From: Papaver somniferum
Taxonomy: Eukaryota; Streptophyta; Magnoliopsida; Ranunculales; Papaveraceae
Length of the DNA stretch: 64,000 bases
Assembly (NCBI RefSeq): GCF_003573695.1
Contig: NC_039363.1
Span: 127,455,302-127,519,301 of the forward strand
Direction of reading: 5' to 3'
Each line of letters opens with the position of its first letter. Position 1 is the first letter of the stretch. Below, piece by piece: positions 12,208 through 24,827 of this stretch. The notes below the pieces were generated by a model that worked only from the letters and a program-made list of their open reading frames with translations, was not told where the DNA came from and did no database searches. A program made the translations under genes and the position numbers.

Positions 12208-13832
12208 TGATAAACGCATTTATGTGTCTATTTTGATCTCAATTACGTGTATTGTTAGTGCTCAATTTCGTACTTATTTGGTTATTTATGTATTTGTAGG
12301 TGTTTTATGAGAAATAAGCTTTAACGGAGAAAGTGGCTCGAAAAGTGATACTTACACTCGGAAGAAAATTGCTAAGGGGCACTCCAGTTGATAAGGGGAA
12401 CTCGAATGCTATTTGCACCCAAATCTTACTATTGTACCCCAGACTAATGCCACCCCTACTCTGGTTAGGGGGCATCTTCATCTTCCCTAGTTCAAATGAA
12501 AATTTGGCGGGAATTTATTTTCTTGCCTGCGTGCTTTGTTGTGAAGAATTTGGATGAGTTTACGTGGACTTTTTCATGGACTTCAATCTGTATGGGCCTG
12601 TTAACGTAAAACAGGGTTGGTAAAATTTTGGAATTCTATTAAAAAGTGAAGTTCACCGGACTTTTTTTAATTCAGGGAGGTGAGTTTCTCGGGTTTGTTT
12701 AGGTTGATTATGGGAAGTACGTGCGGCATGGAGAGGAGATAATCTGATTAGTTTCAAATAAGGAAGTCAGGGAAACGGTAGCACGTGGTTGAAAACCAAA
12801 AGAAATAAACAAATCTCGTTATATTTGGTGATTTCGTAAAACAGGGAAGTTAGAGATTACGGGATCCTGGAAGAATTAGTTTTGGAAGTTGCGTACAATT
12901 CCGGAGAGTATATCGTATCAGGATTCTGTTATACAGAGTTGGAGGGTCTGGATAAGCATCAAAGACGAATAAACAAAGAAAGAAGAGGAGAGTTTTACGT
13001 AACTTGGCAGTGGGGAGAAGAAACAAAATATCCGAGATATTCTTGGGATTTATTCAACCTGTGGTGTATATAAGAGCTTTGGAGAATCTCAGAGAGGCGG
13101 TCGAGAGTTTGGGGCCGATACGGAGGCCTAAGGAGACTGTAGAGCGGAGAAATAAGGGTTACGGGAAAGTACCCTGATGCTGCTGAAGAAGAAGGAGACG
13201 AAGAATATTGACGCACACAGACAGTCGCAATTCTGCTACACCAGAGAACTATGGTTCATCTACAGTCTTATTCCTTTGTAACAGTGATTTTGTAACATCT
13301 ATATCTGTTGCAAATCCGCTGTAATATTATTTTCTTCAATAAAACACCTTTGAGCTATGGATTATTATTTTGAGAAAGTGTTTTGACTTCATGAGCTAAA
13401 CCCCAACACTGGGACGATGGAGTATTCCATATTTCATGCATGTGGTAATTAATTTATGATTAATTATTTTCTTTTATGACTACTTGCACCTATTATCAAT
13501 TGTTTTATGATTTTTCTTAATTGATTGTGATGTCGTATGATGATGTATGCTTGGTCTAAGTGCTTTTGATGCGTCATGCTAGTGATTTTCAGTCAATCTT
13601 TTAAAAATCTACCTTTGCAAAGAATTAGAGTCAATATTATTTGAGCTATAACTGTTTGGAATAAATATATGAATCGCATGAATGAGTTTATGGTAGAATC
13701 CCTAGTCTCAGTACCTCTCGATATTTGTGACAATCTTTGTATATATTTTCTTTATTTTATTTTTAAGTCTTAAATCAAATCTCTATAAGTCTTTAACGAA
13801 CCATTTTTCTTACCACTGTAAAAGCTACATCA
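12208..13832 (+). repeat. Complete terminal LTR of the tandem array (unit C)
   Basis: 1625 bp, from TGATAAACG to ACATCA, followed by the target duplication TGAGG. The TATA-like TATATAAG is at 13067-13074. The last 580 bp have the same layout as the ends of the N2 and N3 LTRs (for example ..CTTACCACTGTAAAAGC), so these three LTR families are distant relatives. Confidence 0.8.
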
Positions 13833-13837
13833 TGAGG

Positions 13838-15248
13838 ATGCACAAGATTCTCAAGAAGACATCTTCTTTTTGACAAAGTGGTCTTTGTTGTACTTGAGTG
13901 TTTTTTTTTTGGGTATGTATAAAAAGAAAAACGACCATCTTACTATCGAGCCTTGCTCCAGTTAATATTTGTTTTTATTAATATGATTGATCAATATTCT
14001 TTTGTTGCAAGCAATTACGTTCCTCTCACCATAACTTGTTACTTTGCATGCGATCATGAAGACAACTGACCCGTTCAGATGTCATCTGATTTGGTTGGAA
14101 ATCTTCTCCGAGATTTTGGGGTTGTACGTGAACAACTTTCAATTGCAACAAAGAATCTTGTTTTTCTGAAGACCGAACTGAAGAAAACAACTGATGATCT
14201 TGCTATTGTGCGATCTTTAATTGCTGACTATGTCTAAGTCTTTCAGCATGGTTTTAGGTTTTATTGTTGTGTATGAAACTTCTTATGAGAATTTATTCTT
14301 ATGTTTAAGAAGGATAACTAGGGTTTGGAATAGAATTATTTGTGATTGCACATAGTTATTTCAACAATTTTCATTTTGCAATGTTTTTAGATTTATTTAT
14401 TTAAATTCTGAATTTATTTGGAAGATGATTCTTGCAGTATTTAATCTTTTTGATTTCATATATTACAATTGCTTATGAGGTATATATATGTTTACGTTCG
14501 TGAATTGTGCTTATCTCATACATGCTCAAAAGTTAAGTCTATTGTGTCATTAAGCAAATATTGATGAAAGATAGAATGAACTTTTGAAAAATTCCGCAGT
14601 ATTGATCTTTCCCTAATCTACTTTTATGTGAAAGTACTGTATGGATCCATAAGTTTTCTTATGTTAAGCGTTTCCAATTAAATTAATCAATAAGGCCTTC
14701 GTGTGGTTAATTTATTCGAGTTTACTGGATACAAATCCATGTGATTTGTTTTGTCCAAACAAATCCTTCTTTTCTCGTAAAAGTAAGGCCGCTCATGTGG
14801 TTCTCTTGGGAATTGCATCAAATGGGGGAGATTTCCTAATTGAACTTGTGCTTAATTGCCATATCTTTGTGGGGAGTGCGGCTATGAAATATTATAGGAA
14901 TTATCTTGTATCTTTATAAATTCCTCGATGAATACACTAAGTTTCGACTATATGAAATCATCGAAACGAAGTTGATATGTTCTTTTTTAGTCATGAACTA
15001 TCTTTTTGAAAATTTCATTATGATCCCGTAGTTTTCGTACCTTTGCCAGTTTATATTGACAAAGAGGGGGGGAATTATTTGGTAGTTCACACTACATATG
15101 TATGGTTTACGGATCATTATGTAAGGGGGAGTGGTTCATTGTTAGATGAAGTATTGACTAAGGGGGAGTGATACATATCACCATAGTACTATTTCAAAGT
15201 GGTGATACAATTGAACTTCGATTATCTATAATAATACTATGACATTGT
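13838..15248 (+). other. Non-coding 3' interior of E0
   Basis: 1.4 kb matching the reverse complement of E1 at about 46450-47750, which places it between gag and the polypurine tract. It holds only short broken frames. Two GGGGGAG runs (15125-15132 and 15161-15168) resemble extra polypurine tracts. It ends at the insertion of the solo LTR. Confidence 0.7.
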
Positions 15249-15949
15249 TGTTGATGGTGGTTTTTTGAATAGGGCTAAAATTGTAAAACTCTGTATTTAA
15301 TGCATTGACGCCCTGCAAGGGGATAAAGCCATTTAAGAAGTGATGAGTGAAAAAAAACCTCTTCACTCATTGAGCAATTCAATATGTATGGAATTCATTC
15401 AGAATGGTTCAACAATCCTGAATATTCTATGAATTTTCCTAGTAGCATTATCCATTTAATGCATTGTGCGCCTTGTATTTTCCTACGCTATGTTCCGTAA
15501 GAGAACCCTCAATGTTGGCATGACATGACGATTAATGTTCACTCTCAGCAGAGTAGCATGAAACTCTACCGAAGTGTCAGTATTGAGGTCTGCATGAAAG
15601 TTCACACAGGCTGCATCGTTCTCTGACAAAGAGATCTTCGTATCGACGCACTTTTTAGAAGCTAGCTCGATCGAACTCGTTTAAATTCCTCAAAGTAAAA
15701 TCCATACTTTCTATATCAGTCTCAAAAAACGATCATGGCCACACAATTTGGCTGCATGATCCAACAAGTGTAGCCTACTCCTAACAGAGCTAGGCAATCA
15801 CCGTGGTGACCACCAGCGGGCCCACTAGTACCCTAGTCGATCGAATCCTACTAGGTGAATTCCTAAGCACTACGAACGTCAACCCTTATGGGTGTTCGCG
15901 CTGTTAAGAAACTAGCTCAAACGAGCTAAGACCGTTCAAAAAGGTATTT

Positions 15950-16413
15950 AATGCATCATGACCGTCCAACTTAGCCAGCCTAGTTGGACGACTAATATCT
16001 TCTCTGGAATCATCAAAGAGACGTCTACATGCTCAATCGACCTGCCCACGACAAGTTCATAGAGCAGCAAATCGTTTTCCCAAATTAAGGCAAACACGCT
16101 TGTTTCCAAAACCCTAATTAGGGTGCGGCGGTAAGAAATTGTTGCAAATCGATCGTGTCCGTCCAACTTGGGCACCCTAATTGGACGTCTTATATCGCGT
16201 TTCGGACGATCAAGGAGGTGCACATAAGATCACCGTTGGCCCAACATTGTCTCCATTTGATCGACTTACCTGTGGGAAATCAATGAGGCAGCAAAACGCT
16301 TGATCGAACTAGGGTGGACGCGGCTTACCTGAAACCCTAATTCTTATTTGTGGCAGTATTCTACTGTCGCAAACGATCGTGACCACTCGTTTTCGCCAGC
16401 CAAATCGAGTGGC
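15950..16413 (+). repeat. Array of about 0.2 kb hairpin-bearing repeats, left part
   Basis: Three degenerate units, each centred on an inverted repeat: 15963-15990 (CGTCCAACT/AGTTGGACG), 16160-16187 (CGTCCAA/TTGGACG) and 16383-16412 (CCACTCG/CGAGTGG). Unit starts are about 190-226 bp apart. The array continues after N2 at 23790. Confidence 0.65.
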
Positions 16414-18007
16414 TTATCGAATTTTATATAGTGGTAAGAAGGTTGTCGTTCACTCGGACTTGATGAGATTGATTTTAAGAATTAATAAACTAAAAGAAAA
16501 GAAAAATATATACAAAATATTGTCACGGGATGAAGAGTGTTACTGGGACTAGGATTTCTTCGAATTCATAACATAGTGTTCAATGTATTTATTCTCAACA
16601 ATTAAAGCTCAATAAATAAAATTAACATGGACTCTGATTTTGCCAAGGAAGATTCTCAAAAGATTAGTTGTAAATCCTAAGCATGATGTATCAAAAAATT
16701 TAAGCTAAGCATACCTCATCAAATTAAATGACAACCAATTAATTCAAATCATATTTCAATTAAAATTGATGCAAAAGTCTTAAAAAGAATTAAATAATTT
16801 TACCCATGTATGAAATTCGCCTTCCTCTGTCGTCCCAGTGTTGGGGTTTATCTCATTAGGTTGGAAACACACTCAAAATTCATTTTTATTGCTCAAAGGG
16901 TGATCACAATAATGAAATGGGAGAAAAGAAATTAAAACCGGGTTTGTAACAATTATATTTGTTACAAACCGAACTGTTACAGAGAACGATAAATATGAAG
17001 TGTCGCTGGCACTGTAGCAATACGACTGTCTTTTATGGTCTAATGTTCTTCTTCACCAGCAGAACTGGTTCATCTCTGCAACTATGATTTCTTCCCCTAT
17101 TTCGTCCCCTAACTCTCCATGCCTCTCTGTGAGTACCAAGCAACTTATTTATACGCACAGGACCAACAATATATCCGTGTTAATGCAAATAATCTTCCAT
17201 TAATCAATATTATCCTCGCTGCCAGTTAAGGAAATATTTTCTTTTTCTCCTCACTTTCACGCATCAACTACAGCTTGCGCACTCCAAATTCGTGGATTAC
17301 AAATTCCGGAAGAAGTCAGACTCCCTCTTTCCTTAAGCAAACCTCTAGTGATGCACAAAGAATCCCGGTAATATCTCTTGACTTTGTTTTCTTTAAATTC
17401 GGTGATACTGTTAGCTGTCAAACTCCAATAGAGATAAAATGAAATCTTCAGAGTATATCCTCTCCCACTTTATCCACGTAACTGCCAATGGTAAACACCT
17501 AAAGAAACTCCAGTGACTCGAGTATTTATTCATTCCCTATTTCGAAAAGGAAAGAAAATCTTCCCTTATCTCACGTTACCAAAGTCGTTACCACACCTGT
17601 ATTGATGCATCAAGGTGATACCAAATCATTCCCGTGAATGAGTCCCCTAGAATCTTGTCCAAAACCAATTTCACAAAATACGCAGGTGCATGGAATTTTT
17701 CCCGCCATTTTGTCTATATTCAAACGAAGAGGAAGAAGTCCCCTTAACCAGAACTGGGGTGCTGATAGCAGGTAGGGTGGAAAAAGAAGGTGCCCTTTAT
17801 CTGTGAGGTGCCCTTCAACCAAAATTGGGGTTCGTATAGCAAATGTCCTTCAGGGGGTCCCCCGGGCAACTTTTCGAGCCGAATTTTCCAAAAATATTTA
17901 TTTCCAAAGATACCTAAAAATACAAAAAAAACACAAAATTAGTACAAAAATCGAGTTCCAACAATATAAACATTGAGGACAATTCAGACACAAAAATGTG
18001 TCCATCA
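16414..18007 (-). repeat. 3' LTR of element N2
   Basis: 1594 bp, closely matching 22187-23789. The minus-strand TATA-like TATAAATA is at 17146-17153. In element orientation it begins TGATGGACACATTTTTG. Confidence 0.9.
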
Positions 18008-18022
18008 AATACCCCCAAACTT
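18008..18022 (-). other. Polypurine tract of element N2
   Basis: Minus strand AAGTTTGGGGGTATT directly abuts the LTR. It is identical to the tracts in the tandem array at 10297 and 12193. Confidence 0.8.
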
Positions 18023-19507
18023 ATTATTTGCTAGTCCTCGAGCAAAACTACTCTAGAAAATAAAATTCTAACTCACTAGGTGGCCCTAGTGACCGAGTTA
18101 ATCTCGGGAGGGTTTACAGAGGTGTAGCCACAAAACCATGACTTCTAATTGGTCACAAGTATCCAAAGAGCTACGAGGACATACATATTCTCAACCTATC
18201 TCCAAGTAACTAGAATGCCAGAGAAATTAAAGGTGTCAGCTCTAAAGCTGAACAAAGAATAGGGGAGACACATCCGCAACACTGCTAGATAAAGAGATAT
18301 CCGCTACACAACTAGATAAACATTGTAAGATGCATCCGCTTTACAGCTGGATAAGATTAGGAGAGAGATAAAGATGAGAGGGACATCTGCTACACAGCTG
18401 GACTAATTACGTGTGATGAGTTGAACCAGTGCTAGAAAGATCTTGTGCCATATGGAACGCGGATTAACAAAGCAACCAATATGCATCTCTCTTCGACTCT
18501 TTCATAGTGCTCAGTAGAAACAACGTCTTCTTCGGCTTCAAATTTTGATGATAAACTCTCGAACCTTGTAGAACCTTGACAATTATTTCTTCTCCTTAAT
18601 TTCTTGCTTGAAACTTCCTTATAAATTTCTACTTCCTTATGGCCTTATTGAACAAAAGGCTAATTATAAAACAAAAAGAACGTAATGATGATTTATTTTT
18701 TATCTTTTTTTATTTTTTTTCTTCATTTTTTTTATTTTTTATCTTTTTTTTTTGTTCTTTTTTTTTCAATTTTTTTTAACACAAAAATAACAAGAAAAAA
18801 ATTTAAATGGCCATGATAGAAGGACTTTAGAACTTGGATCTTCGCAACTTGTGATGTCTTGGTATCATGAACTTCAACAACTTATATCATTTGCTCTTAT
18901 AACTTCTTGTAAAAGTCTTCAACTTTGATTTTTGAATTATCCTTTTCTATTGTTGCTTCTAAACCTTAAATGTCTTCAACTTTCTTCATAGATTTTGATG
19001 TCGCTCCGCTTGTTGATGATGATAAGTTTCTAGTGTGAGAGAGTCGTAATCCGGTAACTAAGACTACATTGTGAAGTTGCTTTGTCTTTCTGGCATTTCC
19101 TTCTGACCTACTTTCCTTTCCATCATGGATGGTTAGGTCCATCATGGTTACCCTCTAAAAGGAACAAGTTCTCTCTTGAATTTCAAATATCTCAATGTCT
19201 TTTTCTCTAATGTCTCAATAGAATGTTATCCCTAGCAATTCCAATTTCTATCTTTTCGGTGAGAAACTGTATGTAAACTTAGCTAACCGGATACTATGTG
19301 ACGCTAGAAGTTTCTCCCTTACCCCCAAGCTTAAATATAACATTTTCCTCAATGTTCTAAAGATAAAATTAAAAACATGAACAAGGAGAAACTATTACCA
19401 CTTGAGGGAAAAGAAATAAGGAAGAATATTATCGTGTCGCATGAAAATGGGTTACCTCCCAAGAAGTGCTAAGTTTAAAGTCTTCAGCCAGACTAAGAAA
19501 GGATTAG
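18023..19507 (-). other. Non-coding 3' interior of element N2
   Basis: About 1.5 kb without a supported gene. A T-rich tract (A-rich on the element strand) covers 18691-18778. Four short words of the type CATCCGCTACACAGCTGGA recur at about 18260-18410. A hairpin with AACATT/AATGTT arms is at 19339-19356, next to a C-run (19320-19330). Confidence 0.6.
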
Positions 19508-21147
19508 TCACCTTATAGAATCATAAAGTAATAGCCGGAATAATTGCGGATCGCCAAAACCAAAAAGGGCTATCACAAGTAAAAGGAATCTGCAACATAA
19601 AATTGACAAATAAAGCAAACCCTTATCTAGTTTCCTGTTTAAGACAACTACATCTAGATGTGGTTCAGGTTCAGGCTCTATGAAAGGGTCTAGATAAAAT
19701 ATTTTCATGTGCTGGAATTCCTCAAAGCTAAGATCCGGTTCAGGTATTAGAGTCTGGAAAAACTCAACTAAGAACTTAGAAGCACATAACAACAACCTGA
19801 ATAATTGGGGATCCTCTAAGTCAATCATATTTGACTCACATCGTTGATCATAATAATGGTCATTCTTAAGAAAATGTGTCGACCCTAATATCCTAAAGTA
19901 ATTAGGTTTAGTCTAACTTAATAATTGACACATATTAAACTTATATGTTCCCACAATTGGTTGAAAAATATTTGGTGGGAAAGCAAAGTCAATTTGGGTA
20001 TTATTGCCTGGGTAAACCACATCAACCAGAGGATGGGTTTCTAACAACTGAACTTCTTCCTGGACATTATTAGGTTCGGGAGAGCTAGTATGACGGTAAT
20101 CTGGCACAATGGTTGAGGAACATATATCCAGTCCCAAGTGAGGGACCTTTCTAAGAGTTAATGCACATGAAGAATGATAATCACCCCCAAACTTAGAGTT
20201 CTCGGTGTCTCTAGAAAGACTAGTCACAACTTCCCTAATTTCTAGGTCATCATATTCCTGGAAATGCTCAATTGATTCTTCCAAGTTGGGTTCATCCTCA
20301 CTCATCTCTACGAGTTCACTTTCTTTGTCTAAGACTATTTTTTCTAAATTGCTGGACTCAAAATAAACTCGTTCCTCTAAACCTTCATTGGCTTTTTGAA
20401 AAGGGAATATTACATCATCTAAAACGGGGATATTTCTAGTCAAATCCTCGTCCTTTTGAATAGGTGAATAATTATTAAAATTATTTGGATATGTACTAGA
20501 ATAAACATTATCATTATAAAGCTCATTGGGAGTAACGGATTCCTCATCACTATGCATATATATTTCAGATTCTTCATCAACACTATCCACATTATAATAA
20601 CATGAAAATGGTTGAACCTCATCTAAAGTAGTGTTACCAATTCTAACCTCGTCATCTTGACAAAAATTATCCTTATTGTCACGGGTGATATAGGAAAGGA
20701 TGTATTGGCAATCAAGAGTAATTCGAGCAGTTCTTTCTTCCTCTAATTCAAGCCTACGTGTTGACTCAGCAAACTCATGTGTTGACTCAGTTAACTTACT
20801 TGTTGACTCAGCTAACTTCCTAGGCTATCTTCTAAAGAAGTTTCACTCATTTTTACCGTTCTTTCATCCATAACTAAGTCATATGTGTCCGCTAACTTAT
20901 GTGTCGACTCAAGTAACTTACGCGTTGACTCAAGTATCTTACGTGCTTCATCTAGAGGAGAGAAATTATAAGAATCTTGCTCATATGACCGGTGAGCATG
21001 TGGATAGTAATTGGGCTCACCATGGTATGACCCATAACCTTCAAAAGTTTCGCGTTCCCGACCACTATTCACACTATGGTCATAAAAAGAATAATGTTCA
21101 TGTTTCTCAGTCGAATAATCATTGTACTGGCAATACCAGTTCGACAT
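19508..21147 (-). pseudogene. Element-borne ORF of N2, related to the N1 ORF, one frameshift and one stop
   Basis: From 21147 the frame runs to a stop near 20812. A frameshift around 20820 restores it, and it continues to a TAG at 19913-19915, then in the same phase to 19508. The reconstructed length is about 545 residues. The layout mirrors N1: a Tyr/His/Ser-rich N-terminus (MSNWYCQYNDYSTEKHEHYS), a coiled-coil region of tandem ESTxKL heptads (ESTRKLLESTHKLAD), a long Asp/Glu-rich linker, the motif RKVPHLGLDICSS, a second LCASK motif, and a hydrophobic segment (GLLYLSILCCRFLLLVIALF) flanked by two DPQLFRLLL repeats. No enzyme motif or zinc knuckle is visible. Function is unknown. Confidence 0.65.
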
Positions 21148-22163
21148 CCTAACTTCAAGGGAATTCTAAACAAGCACAAAGAAGGCTGATTCGACCACAA
21201 CAAGCCTATTTTATCTAGCAAACAAAAAGCATGATGGCTCCAATTAGATTGTTTCTAGACCAGCTCTTATTCTTTCGAAAAGGAATTCGTTACAATCTGA
21301 GCAAACCTCTCTGGAATCAATACGAGTTAAAGTAAGTTGAATAGAGACGAGGGAATCTTAGTGGAGCTTTGATAACAAGGCCTCACCGGCATTACAAGGC
21401 GGCGCATTCAATTTACAGAAACCATCATGAACTTCGAAGTATGCTCAATAGAGCAACCAATAGTTTCCGAACGACTTTCCTATTAAGCTCGTTACCCTAT
21501 CGGTCTCGTTCTATTCCAAATTTTAAGGCTTAGGTTCGCGTAGGTTACGTGTTCTTAAGGCGGGCAAGAAGGAAACGGTGATGAAATCCGAGTCCTTATC
21601 TTTATTTGGAAGGCCTTGCCCCTTTACTAGAAAATTAAATCCGATTTCAGGTCCTCAACATATATGCATACAAAATCATCCAGTAAACCCACTGACAGGG
21701 GATTCGTGGGTGTTTATAATTCTTACCTCCCGTTCCAGACGGGGGATGAACCGTTGAAGTCGACTGGGACCACCGACTCCAATGTCAGTGTACGAACCCG
21801 AGGGGGCGAGACAGTATCGTAACTGTAGTCCTTCCCTGTGCAATTTATATTTAAACCAACCCTTCCTTAGGATTTTAAAAATAAAGTCCAATGTTCAATG
21901 TCCGAAAGAAAAGAAAAAAAATGTCCAAAAATAAAATATTACAAAAATAAAAACTTTAATTACAGTTTCTAAAAAAATAAAATAATATAATATACAAAAT
22001 CTTCTTCTTCACTCCTTTTGGATTTCTCTTTTTTTTTCCTTTTTGGGATTTTCCTTTCTTTTCAGCACTTTCTCTTTTTCTTTATCTTAGCACCAAATCT
22101 GAAAGCAAACAAAAATACCAAAACGCGTAAAAAATAACAAATAAAATAAAACCTAAAAACAAA
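21148..22163 (-). other. 5' leader of element N2
   Basis: About 1 kb between primer site and ORF start, without a convincing coding frame. It contains a GC-richer block at about 21700-21840 and A-rich DNA at 21900-22140. Confidence 0.55.
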
Positions 22164-22181
22164 TCCGCGTCGGCGGCGCCA
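22164..22181 (-). other. Primer-binding site of element N2
   Basis: Minus strand TGGCGCCGCCGACGCGGA, five bases inside the 5' LTR. It shares the TGGCGCCG core with N1 and N3 but differs in the distal half. Confidence 0.75.
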
Positions 22182-22186
22182 AAAAT

Positions 22187-23789
22187 TGATCGAATTTTAT
22201 ATAGTGGTAAGAAGGTTGTCGTTCACTCGGACTTGATGAGATTGATTTTAAGAATTAATAAACTAAAAGAAAGGAAAAATATATATAAAATATTGTCACG
22301 GGATGAAGAGTGTTACTGGAACTAGGATTTCGTTGAATTCATAACATAATGTTCAATGTATTTATTCTCAACAATTAAAGCTCAATAAATAAAATTAACA
22401 TGGACTCTGATTTTTCCAAGGAAGATTCTCAAAAGATTAGTTGTAAATCCTAAGCATGATGTATCAAAACATTTAAGCTAAGCATACCTCATCAAATTAA
22501 ATGACAACCAATTAATTCAAATCATATTTCAATTAAAATTAATGCAAAAGTCTTAAAAAGAATTAAATAATTTTACCCATGTATGAAATTCGCCTTCCTC
22601 CGTCGTCCCAGTATTGGGGTTTAGCTCATTAGGTTGGAAACACACTCATAATTCATTTTTATTGCTCAAAGGGTGATCACAATAATGAAATGGGAGAAAA
22701 ACAATTAAAACCGGGTTTGTAACAATTATATTTGTTACAAACCGAAACTGTTACAGAGAACGATAAATATGAAGTGTCGCTGACACTGTAGCAATGCGAC
22801 TGTCTTCTGTGGTTTAAATGTTCTTCGTGTTCTTCTTCACCAGCAGAACTGGTTTATCTCTGCAACTCTGATTTCTTCCCCTATTTCGTCCCCTAACTCT
22901 ACATGCCTCTCTGTGAGTACCAAACAACTTATTTATACGCACAGGACCAACAATATATCCGTGTTAATGCAAATAATCTTCCATTAATCAATATTATCCT
23001 CGGCTGCCAGTTAAGGAAATATTTTCTTTTTCTCCTCACTTTCACGCATCAACTACAGCTTTCGCACTCCAAATTCATGGATTACAAGTTCCAGAAGAAG
23101 TCAGACTCCCTCTTTCCTCAAGTAAACCTCCAGTGATGCACAAAGAATCCCGGTAATATCTCTTGACTTTGTTTTCTTTAAACTCGGTGATACTGTTAGC
23201 TGTCAAGCTCCAATAGAGATAAAATGAAATCGTCATAGTATATCCTCTCCCATTTTATCCACGTAACTACCAATGGTGAACACCTAAAGAAACTCCAGTG
23301 ACTCGAGTATTTCTTTATTCCCTGTTTCGAAAAGGAAAGAAAATCTTCCCTTATCTCACTAACCAAAGTCGTTACCACACCTGTATTGATGCATCAAGGT
23401 GATACCAAATCATTCTCGTGAATGAGTCTCCTAGAATCTTGTCCAAAACCAATTTCACAAAATACACAGGTGCATGGAATTTTTCCCGCCATTTTTTCTA
23501 TATTCAAACGAAGAGGAAAAAGTCCCTTTAACCAGAACTGGGGTGCTGATAGCAGGTTAGAAAAAAAAAGGTGCCCCTTATCCGTGAGGTGCCCCTTAGC
23601 CAAAACTGGGGTTCGTATAGCAAATGTCCTTCAGGGGGTCCCCCGGGCAACTTTTCGAGCCGAATTTTCCAAAAATATTTATATCCAAAGATACCTAAAA
23701 ATACAAAAAAAAACACAAAATTAGTACAAAAATCGAGTTCCAACAATATAGATATTGAGGACAAATCAGACACAAAAAATTGTCCATCA
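22187..23789 (-). repeat. 5' LTR of element N2
   Basis: 1603 bp, from CA (23788-23789, plus-strand end) to TG at 22187-22188, followed by the primer site. It is the partner of 16414-18007. Confidence 0.9.
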
Positions 23790-23794
23790 GTGGC

Positions 23795-24240
23795 TTAGAT
23801 CTGATTTTAGATGACCCAGGAGATGTCAACACGCTCATTGGAAGATCTTCTTCACATATGGCCAATCGGACTACTCGAATCAGCATACGGCGCTTGGATT
23901 CGATCAGTTAAAATAGGGTGGCTGCGCGGCCACCAAACCCTAAATCAGCGACAGTCGATCGTTGTTGCAAAGCCATCTCGTCCGTCCGTCTTCCCCGACT
24001 TGGTAGGACGACTTAGATTGAGTATTAAGCGATCTATGGGGTGTGGCAATGATCACCGGCCACCCCCCCTTCCGCAAGGAATAATCGGCCAAGCTACGCC
24101 CTGCCCGTGCGGCTCCGGACGGTCGCCCAAAAACGGCCCCTCGCGCTGCTTCAACAGCAGCCATTAACTGTCGCAAATCGTCTCAACCACTCAACTTGGC
24201 CAGCCGATTTGAGCGTCCATATATAATTTAGATCGATCGG
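23795..24240 (+). repeat. Array of hairpin-bearing repeats, right part
   Basis: Two further, weaker units: one around 23979-24010 (CGTCC/GGACG) and one at 24190-24213 (CTCAA/TTGAG), each preceded by a (T/C)TG(T/C)CGCAAA-like word. The block is notably GC-rich (24040-24150) compared with its surroundings. Confidence 0.55.
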
Positions 24241-24827
24241 TAGGATTTTAGAATGGCTACCATCTGCCACTCGCCTACAGGGAGCGATCGACTAAGCAAT
24301 AGCTCATCCCTGGAGCTACCAAACGATCGCCCAAACATGTTCGGTCAGGCTCTTCTTTTAAGACGATCGACTACCGACTAACTTAGACGAGCTTTAAAAC
24401 AACGATGCTTCGTCGACTATTTTTAGTTGTTTAAAAGCGATGCTTTACGTGCATCGAGTACATACGATATCTTATATCGGCTTCACAAACAACTTAGTTG
24501 TTTAACCTAATAGCGTCACGTGCTATTCTTTGCGGCAAGTCCCACGACTTGACCCACTTACTCGAGACATCAAACATGTCACAAACTGGGGGATGCTCAC
24601 TGGGTATTGTTCTGGCGGTTTACAGCGTGCAGCGTGCAACGCGCCCATTAAGAGAAAGTGTTAGGAAAATACGGACGGTCAGCAGTAATGAGAGTAGTGG
24701 GTGAAATAGTGACCGATTTTCCCTCACAGCAGAAACATGATGATCACCACCACCTACACAACCCCAATACTCCATTACTCATCTCCTCCACTTCCTACGA
24801 GATCAGAGGTTCGCGCTCAATGACTTG

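Larger units (their letters stand above)
2136..13832 (+). mobile_element. Composite gypsy-type element with tandem LTR-internal-LTR-internal-LTR structure
   Basis: Three forward copies of one LTR start at 2136, 10312 and 12208, each beginning TGATA(A/G)ACG. The second and third are each preceded by the polypurine tract AAGTTTGGGGGTATT. The first two are truncated after about 1.04 kb at the same internal breakpoint (CACCAGAGAA), while the last is complete (1625 bp). The flanks give a 4/5 matching duplication, TAAGG (2131-2135) and TGAGG (13833-13837), so the whole array behaves as one insertion in E0. It contains no coding capacity. The element at 3654-9941 is nested in its first repeat unit. 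Confidence 0.8.
16414..23789 (-). mobile_element. Nested gypsy-type element N2, minus strand, non-autonomous
   Basis: 7.4 kb with 1.6 kb LTRs (16414-18007 and 22187-23789) and a perfect 5 bp duplication GTGGC (16409-16413, 23790-23794). On the minus strand: primer site TGGCGCCGCCGACGCGGA, a leader of about 1 kb, a degraded ORF (21147-19508), the hairpin plus G-run motif, a long A-rich tract, a polypurine tract and the 3' LTR. No pol domain is recognisable. The left LTR has TT for TG at its outer end. Confidence 0.9.

Noticed and set aside
23811..24176. GC-rich open frames on both strands
   Set aside because: They arise from the GC-rich hairpin repeat array of the solo LTR; overlapping open frames on both strands reflect composition.
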